Source: Deinococcus terrestris | Lineage (GTDB): Bacteria > Deinococcota > Deinococci > Deinococcales > Deinococcaceae | Reading direction: 5' to 3' | Assembly: GCF_009377345.1 (NCBI RefSeq) | Contig: NZ_WBSL01000005.1 | Coordinates: forward strand, 117,267-181,266 | Length of the DNA stretch: 64,000 bases | Part shown: positions 20,468-41,083 of the stretch, one piece after another | How the letters are laid out: each line of letters starts with the position of its first letter | Position numbering within the stretch: position 1 is the first letter of the stretch | Position numbers and translations under genes: made by a program | The notes under the pieces: generated by a model | Database searches by the model: none | What the model was told of the DNA's origin: nothing | The model's input: only the letters and a program-made list of their open reading frames with translations

Positions 20468-20689
20468 TCAGCTCGCCTCGGGTAGCGGGCGTAGCGCCCC
20501 CGGTGGCGGATCGCCCGCCCGGTGGCCGCGGGCGCAGGGCACGCACCAGTACGCCTGATCGCCGTCGCGCAGGTCGTAAAGGTCCATCCCCTGACCGCAG
20601 GAAGGGCAGACGTGGGCGTACCCGCGCCCACTCGCCGGGTGCTGCGGCTCGCCTTCCGTGTGCCCATAGCCACGTAAAGACCGTTTCAT
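20468..20689 (-). CDS. Small zinc-ribbon protein
   Basis: A 73-residue protein with two CxxC knuckles (CPSCGQGM and WCVPCARG) spaced as a zinc ribbon. It begins with a basic N-terminus and ends proline-rich. TATCAT 6 nt before ATG 20689 marks the start. Function unknown; such ribbons mediate protein or nucleic-acid contacts. Confidence 0.65.
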   Translation of the reverse strand: MKRSLRGYGHTEGEPQHPASGRGYAHVCPSCGQGMDLYDLRDGDQAYWCVPCARGHRAGDPPPGALRPLPEAS

Positions 20690-20695
20690 ATTCTG

Positions 20696-20701
20696 ATGAT
20701 A
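20696..20701 (-). promoter_or_regulatory. Leaderless -10 (TATCAT) for the zinc-ribbon gene
   Basis: TATCAT on the minus strand, 6 nt before ATG 20689. Confidence 0.5.
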
Positions 20702-20722
20702 ACAGAACGGTTCGGGGGTGGA

Positions 20723-21402
20723 TTAGAGGTCGGCCTCGTCCGTCGGATCGTCGGAGAGGTCCGGCCCCACCGCGCCCACGCCCACCCGGCGCCGCTTGCG
20801 GAGCATGGCGGGTTCCTTGTCGAGGTTGAAGACGAAGTGCCGGGGCCGCCGCTCGCGCAGCCACGTTTCCAGCGACACCAGCCGGGGCCGGAAGCGGATA
20901 AACTCGCGCAGTTGCCGGATGGGGACGAAGCGGGCCTCCTGCACGTCGCGGTCGGGGTCGCGCGGGGCGAGGCTGCCGCCCACCTCCCGCCCGGTGTAGA
21001 AGAACTGGAGGTGGTGCCCCCAGGTCTGCGCCTGAAACTCCACGATAAAGGCGAGGTCGCGCAGTTCGACGACCAGCCCGGTTTCCTCGTAGGTCTCGCG
21101 GCGGGCGCCCTCCTGCACGAGTTCGCCCGTCTCCAGCCCGCCCTTGGGCAGCGACCAGCGACCCCGCTCGCGCACCAGCAGGATCTCGTCGCCGCGCAGC
21201 ACGATGCAGCCCACCCCGATGCGGGGGGCCGCGAGCGCCCGCTTCTGCCCGCGCTTCTGAGGGGCGGCGGGGACCGGGACCGCCGTGGCCGCCGACACCT
21301 GACCGGGACCCGCCGGGGCCGGGGGCCGGGGCGTGCGCCGCCGCCGCCGACGCCGCTGGTTATTCCCCTGACCCGTCGCCGCGCCCTTCACGTCCTCCGG
21401 CA

Positions 21403-21403
<1 letters not shown>
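20723..21403 (-). CDS. Nudix hydrolase with arginine-rich N-terminal extension
   Basis: 226 residues. Residues 1-60 are low-complexity and basic (a run of seven arginines, then Pro/Ala-rich), followed by a Nudix fold with a complete box from GGLETGE to REtyEEtGL. The family hydrolyses nucleoside diphosphates linked to another group. The C-terminus (about 70 residues) includes RFRPRLVSLETWLRERRP. Its ATG overlaps the dnaB stop (TGATG), so it is made together with the replicative helicase. Substrate unknown. Confidence 0.85.
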
Positions 21404-23473
<2,070 letters not shown>

Positions 23474-23483
23474 TCCGTAGTGA

Positions 23484-23513
23484 GCTGTGGGCGGCCATGC
23501 GGCCGCCCACAGC
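23484..23513 (+). terminator. Perfect 13-bp hairpin between pilin and ligase genes
   Basis: GCTGTGGGCGGCC (23484-23496) pairs perfectly with GGCCGCCCACAGC (23501-23513) around ATGC, 10 nt after the pilin stop. There is no T-run, so it is likely an attenuator or a 3' mRNA stabiliser giving much pilin and little ligase. Confidence 0.6.
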
Positions 23514-23528
23514 CTGTGGGAGACTGAA

Positions 23529-24893
23529 ATGTTAAAACCAAATAATATAGAATATTATTTCCTTTCAACAGTTCCCTTAATTTATGGTTTGCTGGTTTTA
23601 CCTTCAAATGAGACAGCAAATATTTTTGTCACCCCTCGACTTGTTCTCCTGGGGTGTGTAGTTTTTATAGGACTCCTTCTAAGATACACTGGACGTCCCA
23701 GACATAGTGTTTCTGAATTTCTGCATGGCATTTCCAGACAGCCCAGCTATGTTTGGTGGCTGACACTATTTGGTTTCACCACCGTTATATCCACGATGAC
23801 ATCAGTAAGCGAGGGAATATCTTGGTTCGGTACTCCCTCCAATCAAGCCGGAACGATATTTATTTTGCTATCAATTATTGTATTTCTACTCTATAGTACC
23901 GCAGAGAGAGTTTCCATATTTGGGCTTGTCGTGTTGATAGTCATAATAAATTTACTGGTCATATTCGAATATATGGGATTTCGTCCCTTAAATGGTATTG
24001 TTGAGCGTTATCTCACTTTGACATCTCCTTTCCCTTCTGTCACTATTGGTCATAGAGGGCACCTGGCTGGCCTGCTTCTAATATTTAGCCTCATGCCACT
24101 CTATTGGTTTAGAAAGAACTACAATAGTTGGCAATTCTGGGTCATTTTTACACTATCTTGCACAGCGCTGAGCTGTACGACGAATTCAGCAGCTATAATA
24201 GCAATTATAGCGAGTCTGATCTTATTTATTATATTTCACTTAGGTAAGCTGAATCTATACATATTGATTATACCTTTGGTTGGATTATTATCTTTAAGTT
24301 TATATAAGCCGCTGGGCGTCGCAAACGTATATTTCCATTCAATCGGCTGGGTTGATGCGACAGCAGATGCCAAAAATATTAGGAGCACCACTACACTCGA
24401 AACCCGCTTTATTTTATGGAAATCAGCATATTTGTTGTTTAAAGAGCGTCCATTGCTTGGATGGGGTCCACAAACATACAATCAGCTATGGTATACCCAT
24501 ATCTCCGATAAAGATGGAGATAGGTTATTCAGACTAGAGCTGGGCCTACAGCCACATCAAAAGATGGTGCGCATCAATGATTCTGCAGCATATAAAGATC
24601 TCGACGACAAGACAGTACCAGTTTTACTTAATTATTTTGCTCCACATAACTCTTTACTTGACATATTATATTCGCAAGGACTAACTGGAGTACTGATCTT
24701 TGGAATCTTTATTATTTCACTAACAAGATATTTATATAAATGCGTTAAAGCGTCTGCTTTTCTCAGTCTCTTGCCTTTCATTGCATATGGCATATACCTA
24801 CTAGCATGGTTTGTAACAGTGCCAGTAACCGGGTTAGCGGCCATTCTGCTGGGGGTTCATGTAGCGAACATAAAATCAGGACAAGATGTTTAA
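23529..24893 (+). CDS. O-antigen ligase-like (Wzy_C) membrane protein, probable pilin oligosaccharyltransferase
   Basis: 454 residues with about ten membrane helices. The large loop carries the ligase hallmark ETRFILWKSAYLLFKERPLLGWGPQTY, and the next loop APHNSLLDILYSQGLTGVL. The family joins lipid-linked glycans to lipid A (WaaL) or to pilin Ser/Thr (PglL, TfpO, TfpW). Position directly behind a pilin gene favours pilin glycosylation. I chose ATG 23529 (MLKPNNIEYYF) after GGGAG; the frame opens earlier inside the hairpin. The whole gene is AT-rich in contrast with its GC-rich surroundings, a sign of transfer. Confidence 0.8.
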   Translation: MLKPNNIEYYFLSTVPLIYGLLVLPSNETANIFVTPRLVLLGCVVFIGLLLRYTGRPRHSVSEFLHGISRQPSYVWWLTLFGFTTVISTMTSVSEGISWFGTPSNQAGTIFILLSIIVFLLYSTAERVSIFGLVVLIVIINLLVIFEYMGFRPLNGIVERYLTLTSPFPSVTIGHRGHLAGLLLIFSLMPLYWFRKNYNSWQFWVIFTLSCTALSCTTNSAAIIAIIASLILFIIFHLGKLNLYILIIPLVGLLSLSLYKPLGVANVYFHSIGWVDATADAKNIRSTTTLETRFILWKSAYLLFKERPLLGWGPQTYNQLWYTHISDKDGDRLFRLELGLQPHQKMVRINDSAAYKDLDDKTVPVLLNYFAPHNSLLDILYSQGLTGVLIFGIFIISLTRYLYKCVKASAFLSLLPFIAYGIYLLAWFVTVPVTGLAAILLGVHVANIKSGQDV

Positions 24894-24948
24894 GCGGACT
24901 TGGGTTTATTAGAGCGGGGAGTCTTAGAAATTCTTTGCTCCCTCACGC

Positions 24949-24954
24949 TACCCT
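24949..24954 (+). promoter_or_regulatory. Leaderless -10 (TACCCT) for the DUF1802 gene
   Basis: TACCCT then CTCCCC then ATG 24961. Confidence 0.55.
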
Positions 24955-24960
24955 CTCCCC

Positions 24961-25527
<567 letters not shown>

Positions 25528-25540
25528 GGCAAAGAGGAGA

Positions 25541-25560
25541 GGGAGGCCCGCAAGCCTCCC
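25541..25560. terminator. Terminator between convergent genes
   Basis: GGGAGGC (25541-25547) pairs with GCCTCCC (25554-25560), followed on the plus strand by CCTCCCCCTTCTTTG. Confidence 0.65.
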
Positions 25561-25587
25561 CCTCCCCCTTCTTTGTTGACGCGCCGC

Positions 25588-26061
25588 TCACTGCCCGGCG
25601 GCCACCGCCTCGAGGTCGTAGTTGTTCAGAAGGGTGGTCTGCACCTGACGGGTCCTGGTGTCATAGATGTTCCAGCCCACCGTGGACCCAGCGAACAGGG
25701 CATTGTCACGCTGCGAGTAGACCAAGACCTTGCCGTTGTCGCGGCTGAGGACCGGCTCGCCAGCCGTGTAACGGCCGTCATTGTTGGCGTCGCGGAAGAC
25801 GATCACGCGGTAGGTGCCGTAGGGCACGTCGCGCGGCAGGGTCAGGGTGTAGCCCCCGGTCAGGAACTTGTCGATCACCTGCACCTGCGTGCTGTCGTTG
25901 GTGTACTGACCGTTGTTGAACCCCACGACCGCGAGGCCGAGGTTCTGGTTGGCGCTGAAGCCCTTGAGCTGGCCCGACACGGCGGCGCTGCGGGTGCCGA
26001 ACACGCTGCACGAAGAGAGGGCCAGGGTGCCGAGGGCGGCGACAATCAGCATCTTTTGCAT
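25588..26061 (-). CDS. Predicted lipoprotein
   Basis: A 157-residue secreted protein with a lipobox (LALSSC, Cys18), so it is likely lipid-anchored. The body has a Ca-loop-like FRDANNDGRYTAGEP within a beta-sandwich-like region (GYTLTLPRDVPYGTYRVIVF). The AGGAGGT SD upstream confirms ATG 26061. No named family. Similar small lipoproteins with DxNxDG loops occur in Deinococcus. Confidence 0.75.
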   Translation of the reverse strand: MQKMLIVAALGTLALSSCSVFGTRSAAVSGQLKGFSANQNLGLAVVGFNNGQYTNDSTQVQVIDKFLTGGYTLTLPRDVPYGTYRVIVFRDANNDGRYTAGEPVLSRDNGKVLVYSQRDNALFAGSTVGWNIYDTRTRQVQTTLLNNYDLEAVAAGQ

Positions 26062-26225
26062 GGTGGAACCTCCTGGGAGATGAACTGCGGAAACGTCCCC
26101 ACCGTACCCGCCACCACCGCTCTGGGCTACGGGGCTACCCTTCCCGGCCGACTCACCGGGGACTCATGGTGGGGGCAGAAGTGGGCGACTACCTGACTGG
26201 GCCTTGAGGAGAGGAGCCGCGCTGC

Positions 26226-26231
26226 TAGAGT
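26226..26231 (+). promoter_or_regulatory. Leaderless -10 (TAGAGT) for the methyltransferase operon
   Basis: TAGAGT then 7 nt then ATG 26239, which selects this ATG over GTG 26230. Confidence 0.55.
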
Positions 26232-26238
26232 GACCTCC

Positions 26239-26994
26239 ATGCAGCACCGGCCCTTTACCGCCCTCGCCGCCGTCTACGACGCGATCATGGCCGACGTGGA
26301 GTATGACCACTGGGCGGATTTCGTCCTGACCTACGCCCGCGACGGTGGCCTGGAGGGGGGCGCAGCCCTCGATCTCGCCTGCGGCACCGGGGGCTTTACC
26401 CGTGAGCTGTATCAGGCGGGATGGACGGTGACCGGGCTGGACGGCAGCGCGGACATGCTGGCGGTGGCCCGTGGGCGTCTGCCTGCCGAGGTGGACCTGA
26501 CGGTGGGCGACCTGCGGACCTTCGATCTGGGCCAGACCTTCGACCTCGTGAGCTGCGTGTTCGACAGCCTGAACAACCTGCTCACGCCGGAGGACCTCGG
26601 CGCGGCGCTGGGGCGAGCGCGGGCACACCTGCGGCCGGGCAGTCTGCTCGCCTGTGACCTGAACACCCGCCTGGGCGTGCGCGAGCTGTGGGAGGGCGGC
26701 GCGGTGGAGGGGCTGGCGACCACCCCGGACGGGCGCGAGGTCCACTACCACTGGTCGCACCACCACGACCCGGAAGCGGACCTGGGGATTGTGCAGGCCT
26801 TCTGCCGGGTGGAGGACGGCCAGGGCGGCTGGGAGGAGTTCACCGAGACGCACCGTGAGCGCGGCTACGACCCCGCCGACCTCGATCCACTGCTGCGGGC
26901 GGCAGGCTTTGGGCACTGGGAGATCGTGGAATACCCCGACTACGCCCTGCCGACCCCGGAAACGCCGCGCGTGTGGGTGTTCGCATGGGCCTGA
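26239..26994 (+). CDS. Class I SAM-dependent methyltransferase
   Basis: A 251-residue Rossmann methyltransferase: [21 protein letters not shown], motif [15 protein letters not shown], acidic [15 protein letters not shown], motif [17 protein letters not shown]. The substrate is unknown; the pattern is of the Methyltransf_25 group. It overlaps gpsA by 10 bp. Confidence 0.85.
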   Translation: MQHRPFTALAAVYDAIMADVEYDHWADFVLTYARDGGLEGGAALDLACGTGGFTRELYQAGWTVTGLDGSADMLAVARGRLPAEVDLTVGDLRTFDLGQTFDLVSCVFDSLNNLLTPEDLGAALGRARAHLRPGSLLACDLNTRLGVRELWEGGAVEGLATTPDGREVHYHWSHHHDPEADLGIVQAFCRVEDGQGGWEEFTETHRERGYDPADLDPLLRAAGFGHWEIVEYPDYALPTPETPRVWVFAWA

Positions 26995-27956
26995 GCGTGC
27001 CCGTGCTGGGCGCGGGGGGCTGGGGCACAGCCCTGGCGGTGGCGGTGGCACGGGCGGGGGGGCAGGCGACCCTGTGGGCACGCCGCCCCGACTTCGCCGC
27101 CCGGCTCGCGGAGGTCCGCGAGAACCGCGAGTACCTGCCGGGCGTGACCCTGCCGGACGCGGTGGGCGTCACCTCTGACCTGGGGGAAGCAGTCGACGGA
27201 GCCGATTTCGCGCTGGTGGTCGTTCCCAGCGTGGGTGTGCCGGAGTTGCTGGCCGAGTTGCCGCGCCGCCTCGGCGTGGTGCTGTGCGCCAAGGGGCTGG
27301 GGCCGGACGGTGGGCGGCTGACCGACCTCGCACGGGAGCTGGGGTTCGGGCGGGTGGCGGTCCTCAGCGGTCCCAACCACGCGGAGGAGGTGGGGCGGGG
27401 CCTGCCCGCCGCCACGGTGGTGGCGAGCGCGGATGTTGACCTGGCCCGCGCCGTGCAAGCCTCCCTCGTCTCCCCCACCCTGCGCGTCTACACCAGCCGC
27501 GACGAGGTGGGCGTGGAACTCGGCGGCGTGCTGAAGAACGTGATCGCCCTCGCCGCCGGAATGGGCGACGGGCTGCGGCTGGGGGACAACGCCAAGGCTG
27601 CCCTGATCACCCGTGGCCTGCGTGAGATGAGCCGTTACCTCGTCTCGCAGGGCGCCCACGAGGACACCGCCTACGGCCTGAGCGGGCTGGGGGACCTCGT
27701 CGCCACGGCCACCAGCCGCCACAGCCGCAACCGCGCGGCGGGCGAGGCCATCGCGCAGGGTGAGAATCCGGCGCAGGGGGGCAAGGTCGTGGAGGGCCTG
27801 CGGACGGCGGGGCTGCTGGAAGCCTGGGCCACCGCCCACGGCCACGACCTCCCCATCGTGCGGGCCGTCGCGCGGGTCACGTCGGGCGAATGGTCCCCGG
27901 ATGTGGGTATTGCCAGCCTGATGGAACGGGACGCCAAGCCCGAAATCGAGGGGTGA
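26985..27956 (+). CDS. gpsA: NAD(P)H-dependent glycerol-3-phosphate dehydrogenase
   Basis: 323 residues: the N-terminal Rossmann motif [33 protein letters not shown], catalytic region [19 protein letters not shown] and the [20 protein letters not shown] hallmark. It reduces dihydroxyacetone phosphate to glycerol-3-phosphate for phospholipid synthesis. ATG 26985 lies inside the methyltransferase gene. One base separates its stop from the next GTG. Confidence 0.95.
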   Translation: MGLSVPVLGAGGWGTALAVAVARAGGQATLWARRPDFAARLAEVRENREYLPGVTLPDAVGVTSDLGEAVDGADFALVVVPSVGVPELLAELPRRLGVVLCAKGLGPDGGRLTDLARELGFGRVAVLSGPNHAEEVGRGLPAATVVASADVDLARAVQASLVSPTLRVYTSRDEVGVELGGVLKNVIALAAGMGDGLRLGDNAKAALITRGLREMSRYLVSQGAHEDTAYGLSGLGDLVATATSRHSRNRAAGEAIAQGENPAQGGKVVEGLRTAGLLEAWATAHGHDLPIVRAVARVTSGEWSPDVGIASLMERDAKPEIEG

Positions 27957-27957
27957 G

Positions 27958-28533
27958 GTGACGCTGTTGGCGCGGGCGGAAATCTTCGCCCGGCCCCTCT
28001 ACGCCGAGCCTGAACGGGCGTATCACACGGCTGGGCATGTGGAAGCTGTGCTGGACGCGCTCGCCTCGCGGGGGGCGCTGACTCCCACCCTCGCCCTCGC
28101 CGCGTGGGGCCACGACCTGATCTATGACCCCAGGGCCGGGGATAACGAGGCGCGGAGTGCGGCCCTGTTCGGGGAGTGGCTGACGGCGGAAGGCGCGGAC
28201 GCGAGCCTGATCCGGGAGGTTCGGGCGCTCATCCTCGCCACCCGGCACACCGACCCACCCTCTACGCGGGAGGAGGGGGTGCTGGTCGACGCTGACCTGA
28301 GCATCCTCGGCGCGGACCCGGCCACCTTCGCCGCCTACGACCGGGCCATCCGGCAGGAATACAGCTTCGTCCCCGAGGAGGCTTACCGGACGGGGCGGGC
28401 GCAGGTCCTGCGGGGCTTTCTGGACCGCGAACGCATTTACACGACGCCGGAATTTGCGGAACTGGACGCCCAAGCCCGGACCAACCTCCGGCAAGCCCTG
28501 CGCGAGCTGGAACAGAAAAACCGCCCCTCGTGA
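27958..28533 (+). CDS. HD-domain predicted phosphohydrolase
   Basis: A 191-residue protein with YHTAGHVEAVLDAL, WGHDLIYDPRAGDNEARSA, ILATRHT and DADLSILGAD, the metal-binding pattern of HD-domain hydrolases (the group of predicted metal-dependent phosphohydrolases). The GTG start directly follows gpsA. Its stop lies inside a terminator hairpin. Substrate unknown. Confidence 0.85.
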   Translation: MTLLARAEIFARPLYAEPERAYHTAGHVEAVLDALASRGALTPTLALAAWGHDLIYDPRAGDNEARSAALFGEWLTAEGADASLIREVRALILATRHTDPPSTREEGVLVDADLSILGADPATFAAYDRAIRQEYSFVPEEAYRTGRAQVLRGFLDRERIYTTPEFAELDAQARTNLRQALRELEQKNRPS

Positions 28534-28540
28534 GGGCGGT
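28516..28540 (-). terminator. Terminator of the V-ATPase operon
   Basis: ACCGCCC (28520-28526) pairs with GGGCGGT (28534-28540) around a 7-nt loop that includes the HD gene stop codon. Read on the minus strand it is followed by TTTTT, so it terminates the V-ATPase transcript, whose last gene ends at 28558. Confidence 0.8.
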
Positions 28541-28557
28541 GTCTCCGGCTGCCGGGA

Positions 28558-29232
<675 letters not shown>

Positions 29233-29299
29233 AGTTCACCTCCCTTGTGGGCCGAGTGTTCCGCGTGGCGGGGAGGGGAATCTACCCCTCCCCACACGT

Positions 29300-32466
<3,167 letters not shown>

Positions 32467-32497
32467 TCTTTCTCCTTGGGAGAGGGGTGAGGCGTCA

Positions 32498-32532
32498 GGC
32501 GTCAGGGATCAGGAAATGATGGCCCTGACGCC
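32498..32532. repeat. Inverted repeat between atpF and atpA
   Basis: GGCGTCAGGG (32498-32507) and CCCTGACGCC (32523-32532) form a perfect 10-bp stem over a 15-nt loop in the gap between atpF and atpA. No U-run follows, so it may set the relative yield or stability of the downstream A-B-D part. Confidence 0.6.
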
Positions 32533-32549
32533 CAAAACCCGGTCCCCAC

Positions 32550-33876
<1,327 letters not shown>

Positions 33877-33886
33877 AGTCGGGTCC

Positions 33887-34447
<561 letters not shown>

Positions 34448-34448
34448 G

Positions 34449-34748
<300 letters not shown>

Positions 34749-34764
34749 GGGCAACTCTCCTGGG

Positions 34765-37148
<2,384 letters not shown>

Positions 37149-37362
37149 CTCCCTCCTCCTTTCCCTTCGTGGCCCAGCCCACCCGTGCGAAAGCCCCGTC
37201 CGTCAGGGCGGGTTCCGGGGGGTGCTCTGGAATGCGGTTGGTGGCCCGACTGTAGGTTAATCTGCTGTCAGACTCGCGGCCCATCCTAACACAGGCTTCA
37301 TTCTGCTCCCGGAGGGCAAGCGTCCCGCCCGCCCACCCCGCTACAGGCAAGACCCGCCCCCA

Positions 37363-37387
37363 CGCGGTGAGGGCGGGCCGCTTCGGC
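37363..37387 (-). terminator. Hairpin after amt
   Basis: CCCGCCC (37363-37369) pairs with GGGCGGG (37381-37387) over an 11-nt loop. On the minus strand TCTTG follows, a weak U tract. It ends the glnK-amt transcript about 45 nt after the amt stop. Confidence 0.5.
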
Positions 37388-37429
37388 AAAAAACGGTGAG
37401 GAGAGGTCAGGGGGAGAGGCTCGCGCCGC

Positions 37430-38736
37430 TCAGTCGCCGCCCACGAACACCGGGGACCCCAACCCACCGTCGGCCTCACGGTAGCCCTGCTCGCTGTGGG
37501 CGCTGAGGTCCATGCCGCCGACCTCCTGCTGGGGGGGGACGCGCAGCGGGATCAGCACACCGACCAGCCGCAGCAGCACGAAACTGCCCAGGCCGGTCAG
37601 GGCCACGCTGGCGACCACGCCGACCAGTTGAATCAGCAGTTGCGGCCCCACGGCCTCCCCGCTGCCGGTGGTCCAGGCCAGGGCCCCGGTGAGCAGCGCC
37701 CCCACGATGCCCGCGACCCCGTGGCAGGCGAACACGTCGAGGGCGTCGTCGGCCCGCAGGCGGCGCTTGGCCTGCACCGCCCAGAAGCTCGCGGTCGCGC
37801 CCAGCGCCCCGATCACGAGCGCGGCCCAGGGGGTCACAAAGGCGCACGCGGGCGTGATCGCCACCAGCCCGACGACCAGCCCAGTCGCCGCGCCCACGGC
37901 GGTGGGCTTGCCGGTGCGGCTCGCCTCCCAGCCCAGCCAGGTCAGCAGCGCAGCGGCGGGCGCGACCAGGGTGGTGAGCAGCGCCAGCGCGGCCGTCTGG
38001 TTCGCGGCCAGGGCGCTGCCCGCGTTGAAGCCCATCCAGCCGAACCACAGCAGCCCCGCGCCCAGCAGCACGAAGGGAACGTTGTGCGGCACGTGCGCCG
38101 CGCGGGGATAGCCCAGGCGCGGCCCCAGCACCCACGCCGCCACCAGCGCACTGACCCCCGCCGCGATGTGGATAACCGTGCCGCCCGCGAAGTCCAGCGC
38201 CCCGAGCTGAAAGAGCCAGCCGTCGGCGCTCCAGACCCAGTGGGCCAGCGGCGCGTAGATCAGCAGGCTCCACAGCCCCCCGAACAGCAGGAAGGCCCCG
38301 AAGCGCATCCGCTCGACCACCGCCCCGCTGATCAGCGCGAGCGCGATGATGGCGAACATCGCCTGGAAGGCCGCGAACACGGAGGAGGGGACGGTGCCGG
38401 TCAGGGTCCCAGTCAGGCCCTCCAGCCCCAGGTTGCCCAAACCCCCGATCAAGGCCCCCCCGCCCTCGCCGAACGCCAGGGTGTACCCCGCCAGCGTCCA
38501 CAGCACGCCCACCAGCCCGATGGACGCGAAGCTCATCATCATGGTGTTCAGCACGCTGGCCGAGCGGCTCAGGCCCCCGTAGAAAAAGGCCAGCCCCGGC
38601 GTCATCAGCAGGACCAGGGCCGCCGACACCAGCATCCAGGCGGTGTCGCCGGAGTCGGGAGCGGCGGCGGGAGCCTGCGCGAGGGCGCCGCCCCCCAGCA
38701 AGAGCAGCAGCAGTGCGGACCTCAGCGGCGCGGCGG

Positions 38737-38740
<4 letters not shown>
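37430..38740 (-). CDS. amt: Ammonium transporter Amt
   Basis: 436 residues with an N-terminal signal peptide (LLLLLLGGGALAQAPA) and eleven membrane helices. Characteristic Amt stretches are MLVSAALVLLMTPGLAFFYGGL, FAGGTVIHIAAGVSALVAAW and DALDVFACHGVAGIVGALLTGAL. Channels NH3/NH4+ across the inner membrane. The start overlaps the GlnK stop (ATGA), so Amt and its PII regulator are made together. Confidence 0.95.
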
Positions 38741-39126
<386 letters not shown>

Positions 39127-39276
39127 GCTGGCTCCTTGTCGGCGCACAGGGGGTCCAGAAGCCTGCCCACCTGACCCCAGCGTAGGCGCATACACTCCCA
39201 GCGTCAACGGCCTAACTGCAAATTGTCCAGACTTTTACAGACGATCTGCGGATATTTTCGCAAAATTTTCCAAATA

Positions 39277-39313
39277 TTCGCCTATTAAGGCGAAACGTTA
39301 CCGAATAGGCGAA
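39277..39313. promoter_or_regulatory. Overlapping palindromes upstream of glnK
   Basis: TTCGCCTATT (39277-39286) and AATAGGCGAA (39304-39313) form a perfect 10-bp inverted repeat; the first also pairs with the nearer GGCGAA (39289-39294). Three half-sites in 37 bp within an AT-rich stretch suggest an operator for the nitrogen-linked glnK-amt operon, though it lies about 150 bp from the start codon. Confidence 0.5.
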
Positions 39314-39362
39314 CAAGTTGCGGACCGGGCACAGCCCCTCGGCTCGCCGGGCGACAGCAGAA

Positions 39363-39386
39363 GGGAGAGGCCCCAAGACCTCTCCC
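39363..39386 (-). terminator. Terminator of the DUF4126 gene
   Basis: GGGAGAGG (39363-39370) pairs with CCTCTCCC (39379-39386) over 8 nt. TTCTGC follows on the minus strand. Confidence 0.6.
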
Positions 39387-39398
39387 CGGCTTCAGGGC

Positions 39399-39962
39399 TC
39401 AGGAGGAAGTGGCCTGGCGCCCCCGCACCCGCGTCCACAGCCGCGCCGCAAAGATCAGCACCCCTGCCAGCCCCAGCACCGCGAGCACCGGCGCAAAAAC
39501 CGCCAGCACGCTCAGGCCCAGGCTGGCCCCGTCCTCGGCCGCGCTGAGGACCGGGTTGGCGACACCGCCCGTCGTGGCGGTGGCGACCGGGCGCACGGCG
39601 GCGCGGGTCGCGTGGACTCCGCCCGCCACGACAAAGCCCAGCGCAAGGCTCAGCGCCGGGGGCACCTCGGCCACGCCCGTCTGTGCGGCGAAGAGAATTG
39701 CCCCTGCCGCCGCGTTCACCACCCCGCCGACGAGGTGCAGCGCGTGGTCCACACCGGGGATCTTGTCCCCAACGAAGTCCAGCAGCCCCAGCACTCCGAT
39801 GCCCAGCAGTACCCAGGGATTCGCCAGCAGGTCGAAGGGGGCGGCAAGGTCCAGCGCCCCGAACCGCGCGAGCAGCCCCACGAGCAGCAGCGGGATGGAG
39901 GCATTCAGCCCCGCCGCCCCCGACAGGCCCAGCGAGGACAGCAGACCGGAGAGAAGTTCCAT
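39399..39962 (-). CDS. DUF4126 family membrane protein
   Basis: 187 residues with about five hydrophobic segments and the DUF4126 pattern GLSGAAGLNASIPLLLVGLLARFG...DFVGDKIPGVDHALHLV. The family's function is unknown. I chose ATG 39962 (MELLSGLLSS) since it begins at the first helix, though the SD is weak. Confidence 0.8.
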   Translation of the reverse strand: MELLSGLLSSLGLSGAAGLNASIPLLLVGLLARFGALDLAAPFDLLANPWVLLGIGVLGLLDFVGDKIPGVDHALHLVGGVVNAAAGAILFAAQTGVAEVPPALSLALGFVVAGGVHATRAAVRPVATATTGGVANPVLSAAEDGASLGLSVLAVFAPVLAVLGLAGVLIFAARLWTRVRGRQATSS

Positions 39963-40025
39963 ACCATTCCATACGCGGCCCGCCCCGGCGGGTTGCACGG
40001 GGCGGGCCATGTGGGTGGACCAGAG

Positions 40026-41078
40026 TCAGCGCAGATAGGCGACCAGGAGGTCCACCCCGGCCCGCAGGTCCGTCTCGTGAACGGCTTCCACAATGGTGTG
40101 GATGTACCGCGTCGGCAGGCTGAGGGTCAGGGTGGGCACCCCCGCCCGCGTGCGCTGGATGGCCGCGCCGTCGGTGCCTCCCAGCGCGAGCACTTCCATC
40201 TGATAGGGAATGCCTTCCTTCTCCGCGAGGTCCACGAACTCGTCCACCAGCCAGCGGGTCGAGATCATGGTGGAGTCGAAGACCTTGATGCCGATGCCCT
40301 CGCCCAGCCGGGTGACCGCCTCGTCGGGGCCGACGCCGGGGGTATCAACCGCGAGCGTCACGTCTAGGCCGATGCCCAGGGTCGGCTCCACGCCATACGC
40401 CGCGACGATGGCTCCGCGCAGGCCGACCTCCTCCTGCACGCTGAAGACGGCGACTACGTCGTGCCGGGGGCGCGTCTCCCGGAAGGCCCGCAGCACTTCC
40501 AGTTGCAGGAAGACGCTGGCGCGGTCGTCCATCGCCTTGCCCACCGTCATCGCGCCGACCTGCCGGGCGGTCTGGTCGAGGGTCACCATGTCCCCGACCC
40601 GCACGCGGCCTTTGATCTCGTCCGCGCCCAGGCCGAGGTCGACGAAGAATTCCTTGACCTCGGGGACCTTCTTGCGGTCTTCCGGGGTGGCGATGTGGAC
40701 CGGACGACCGCCGGGGGTCAGCAGGCCGGGGAGCGTGCCGCCGCGCGTATGCACCGTGACGTTGCGGGCGAACAGGTTGCGGGTGTCGAAGCCGCCCAGC
40801 GCCTGCACCCGCAGGAAGCCCTTCTCGTCGATGTACCGCACCAGGAAGCCGATCTCGTCCATGTGGGCGCTGAGCATCACGCGCTCGCGCTTCCCACCGG
40901 CCTCCTCGCGCCCGCGCTTCAGGGCGATCACGTTGCCCAGGGCGTCCACCCGCACCTCGTCCACCAGCCCTTCGAGGTCGGAGAGCACGAAGTCGCGCAC
41001 GGCGTCTTCCTGACCGGGTACGCCGTTCAGGTCGGAGAGGTGGCGCAGGACATCCAGCCTTAGTTCAGTTGTGGTCAT
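40026..41078 (-). CDS. M42-family metallopeptidase (glutamyl/deblocking aminopeptidase)
   Basis: 350 residues, with PGQEDAVRDFVLSDL, the metal-ligand motif SAHMDEIG (HxD), the catalytic pair QEEVG and GGTDGAAI. M42 peptidases form large tetrahedral assemblies that trim peptides left by proteasome-like proteases. TATCCT 7 nt before ATG 41078 gives the leaderless start. Close to pth. Confidence 0.92.
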   Translation of the reverse strand: MTTTELRLDVLRHLSDLNGVPGQEDAVRDFVLSDLEGLVDEVRVDALGNVIALKRGREEAGGKRERVMLSAHMDEIGFLVRYIDEKGFLRVQALGGFDTRNLFARNVTVHTRGGTLPGLLTPGGRPVHIATPEDRKKVPEVKEFFVDLGLGADEIKGRVRVGDMVTLDQTARQVGAMTVGKAMDDRASVFLQLEVLRAFRETRPRHDVVAVFSVQEEVGLRGAIVAAYGVEPTLGIGLDVTLAVDTPGVGPDEAVTRLGEGIGIKVFDSTMISTRWLVDEFVDLAEKEGIPYQMEVLALGGTDGAAIQRTRAGVPTLTLSLPTRYIHTIVEAVHETDLRAGVDLLVAYLR

Positions 41079-41083
41079 GCGGG

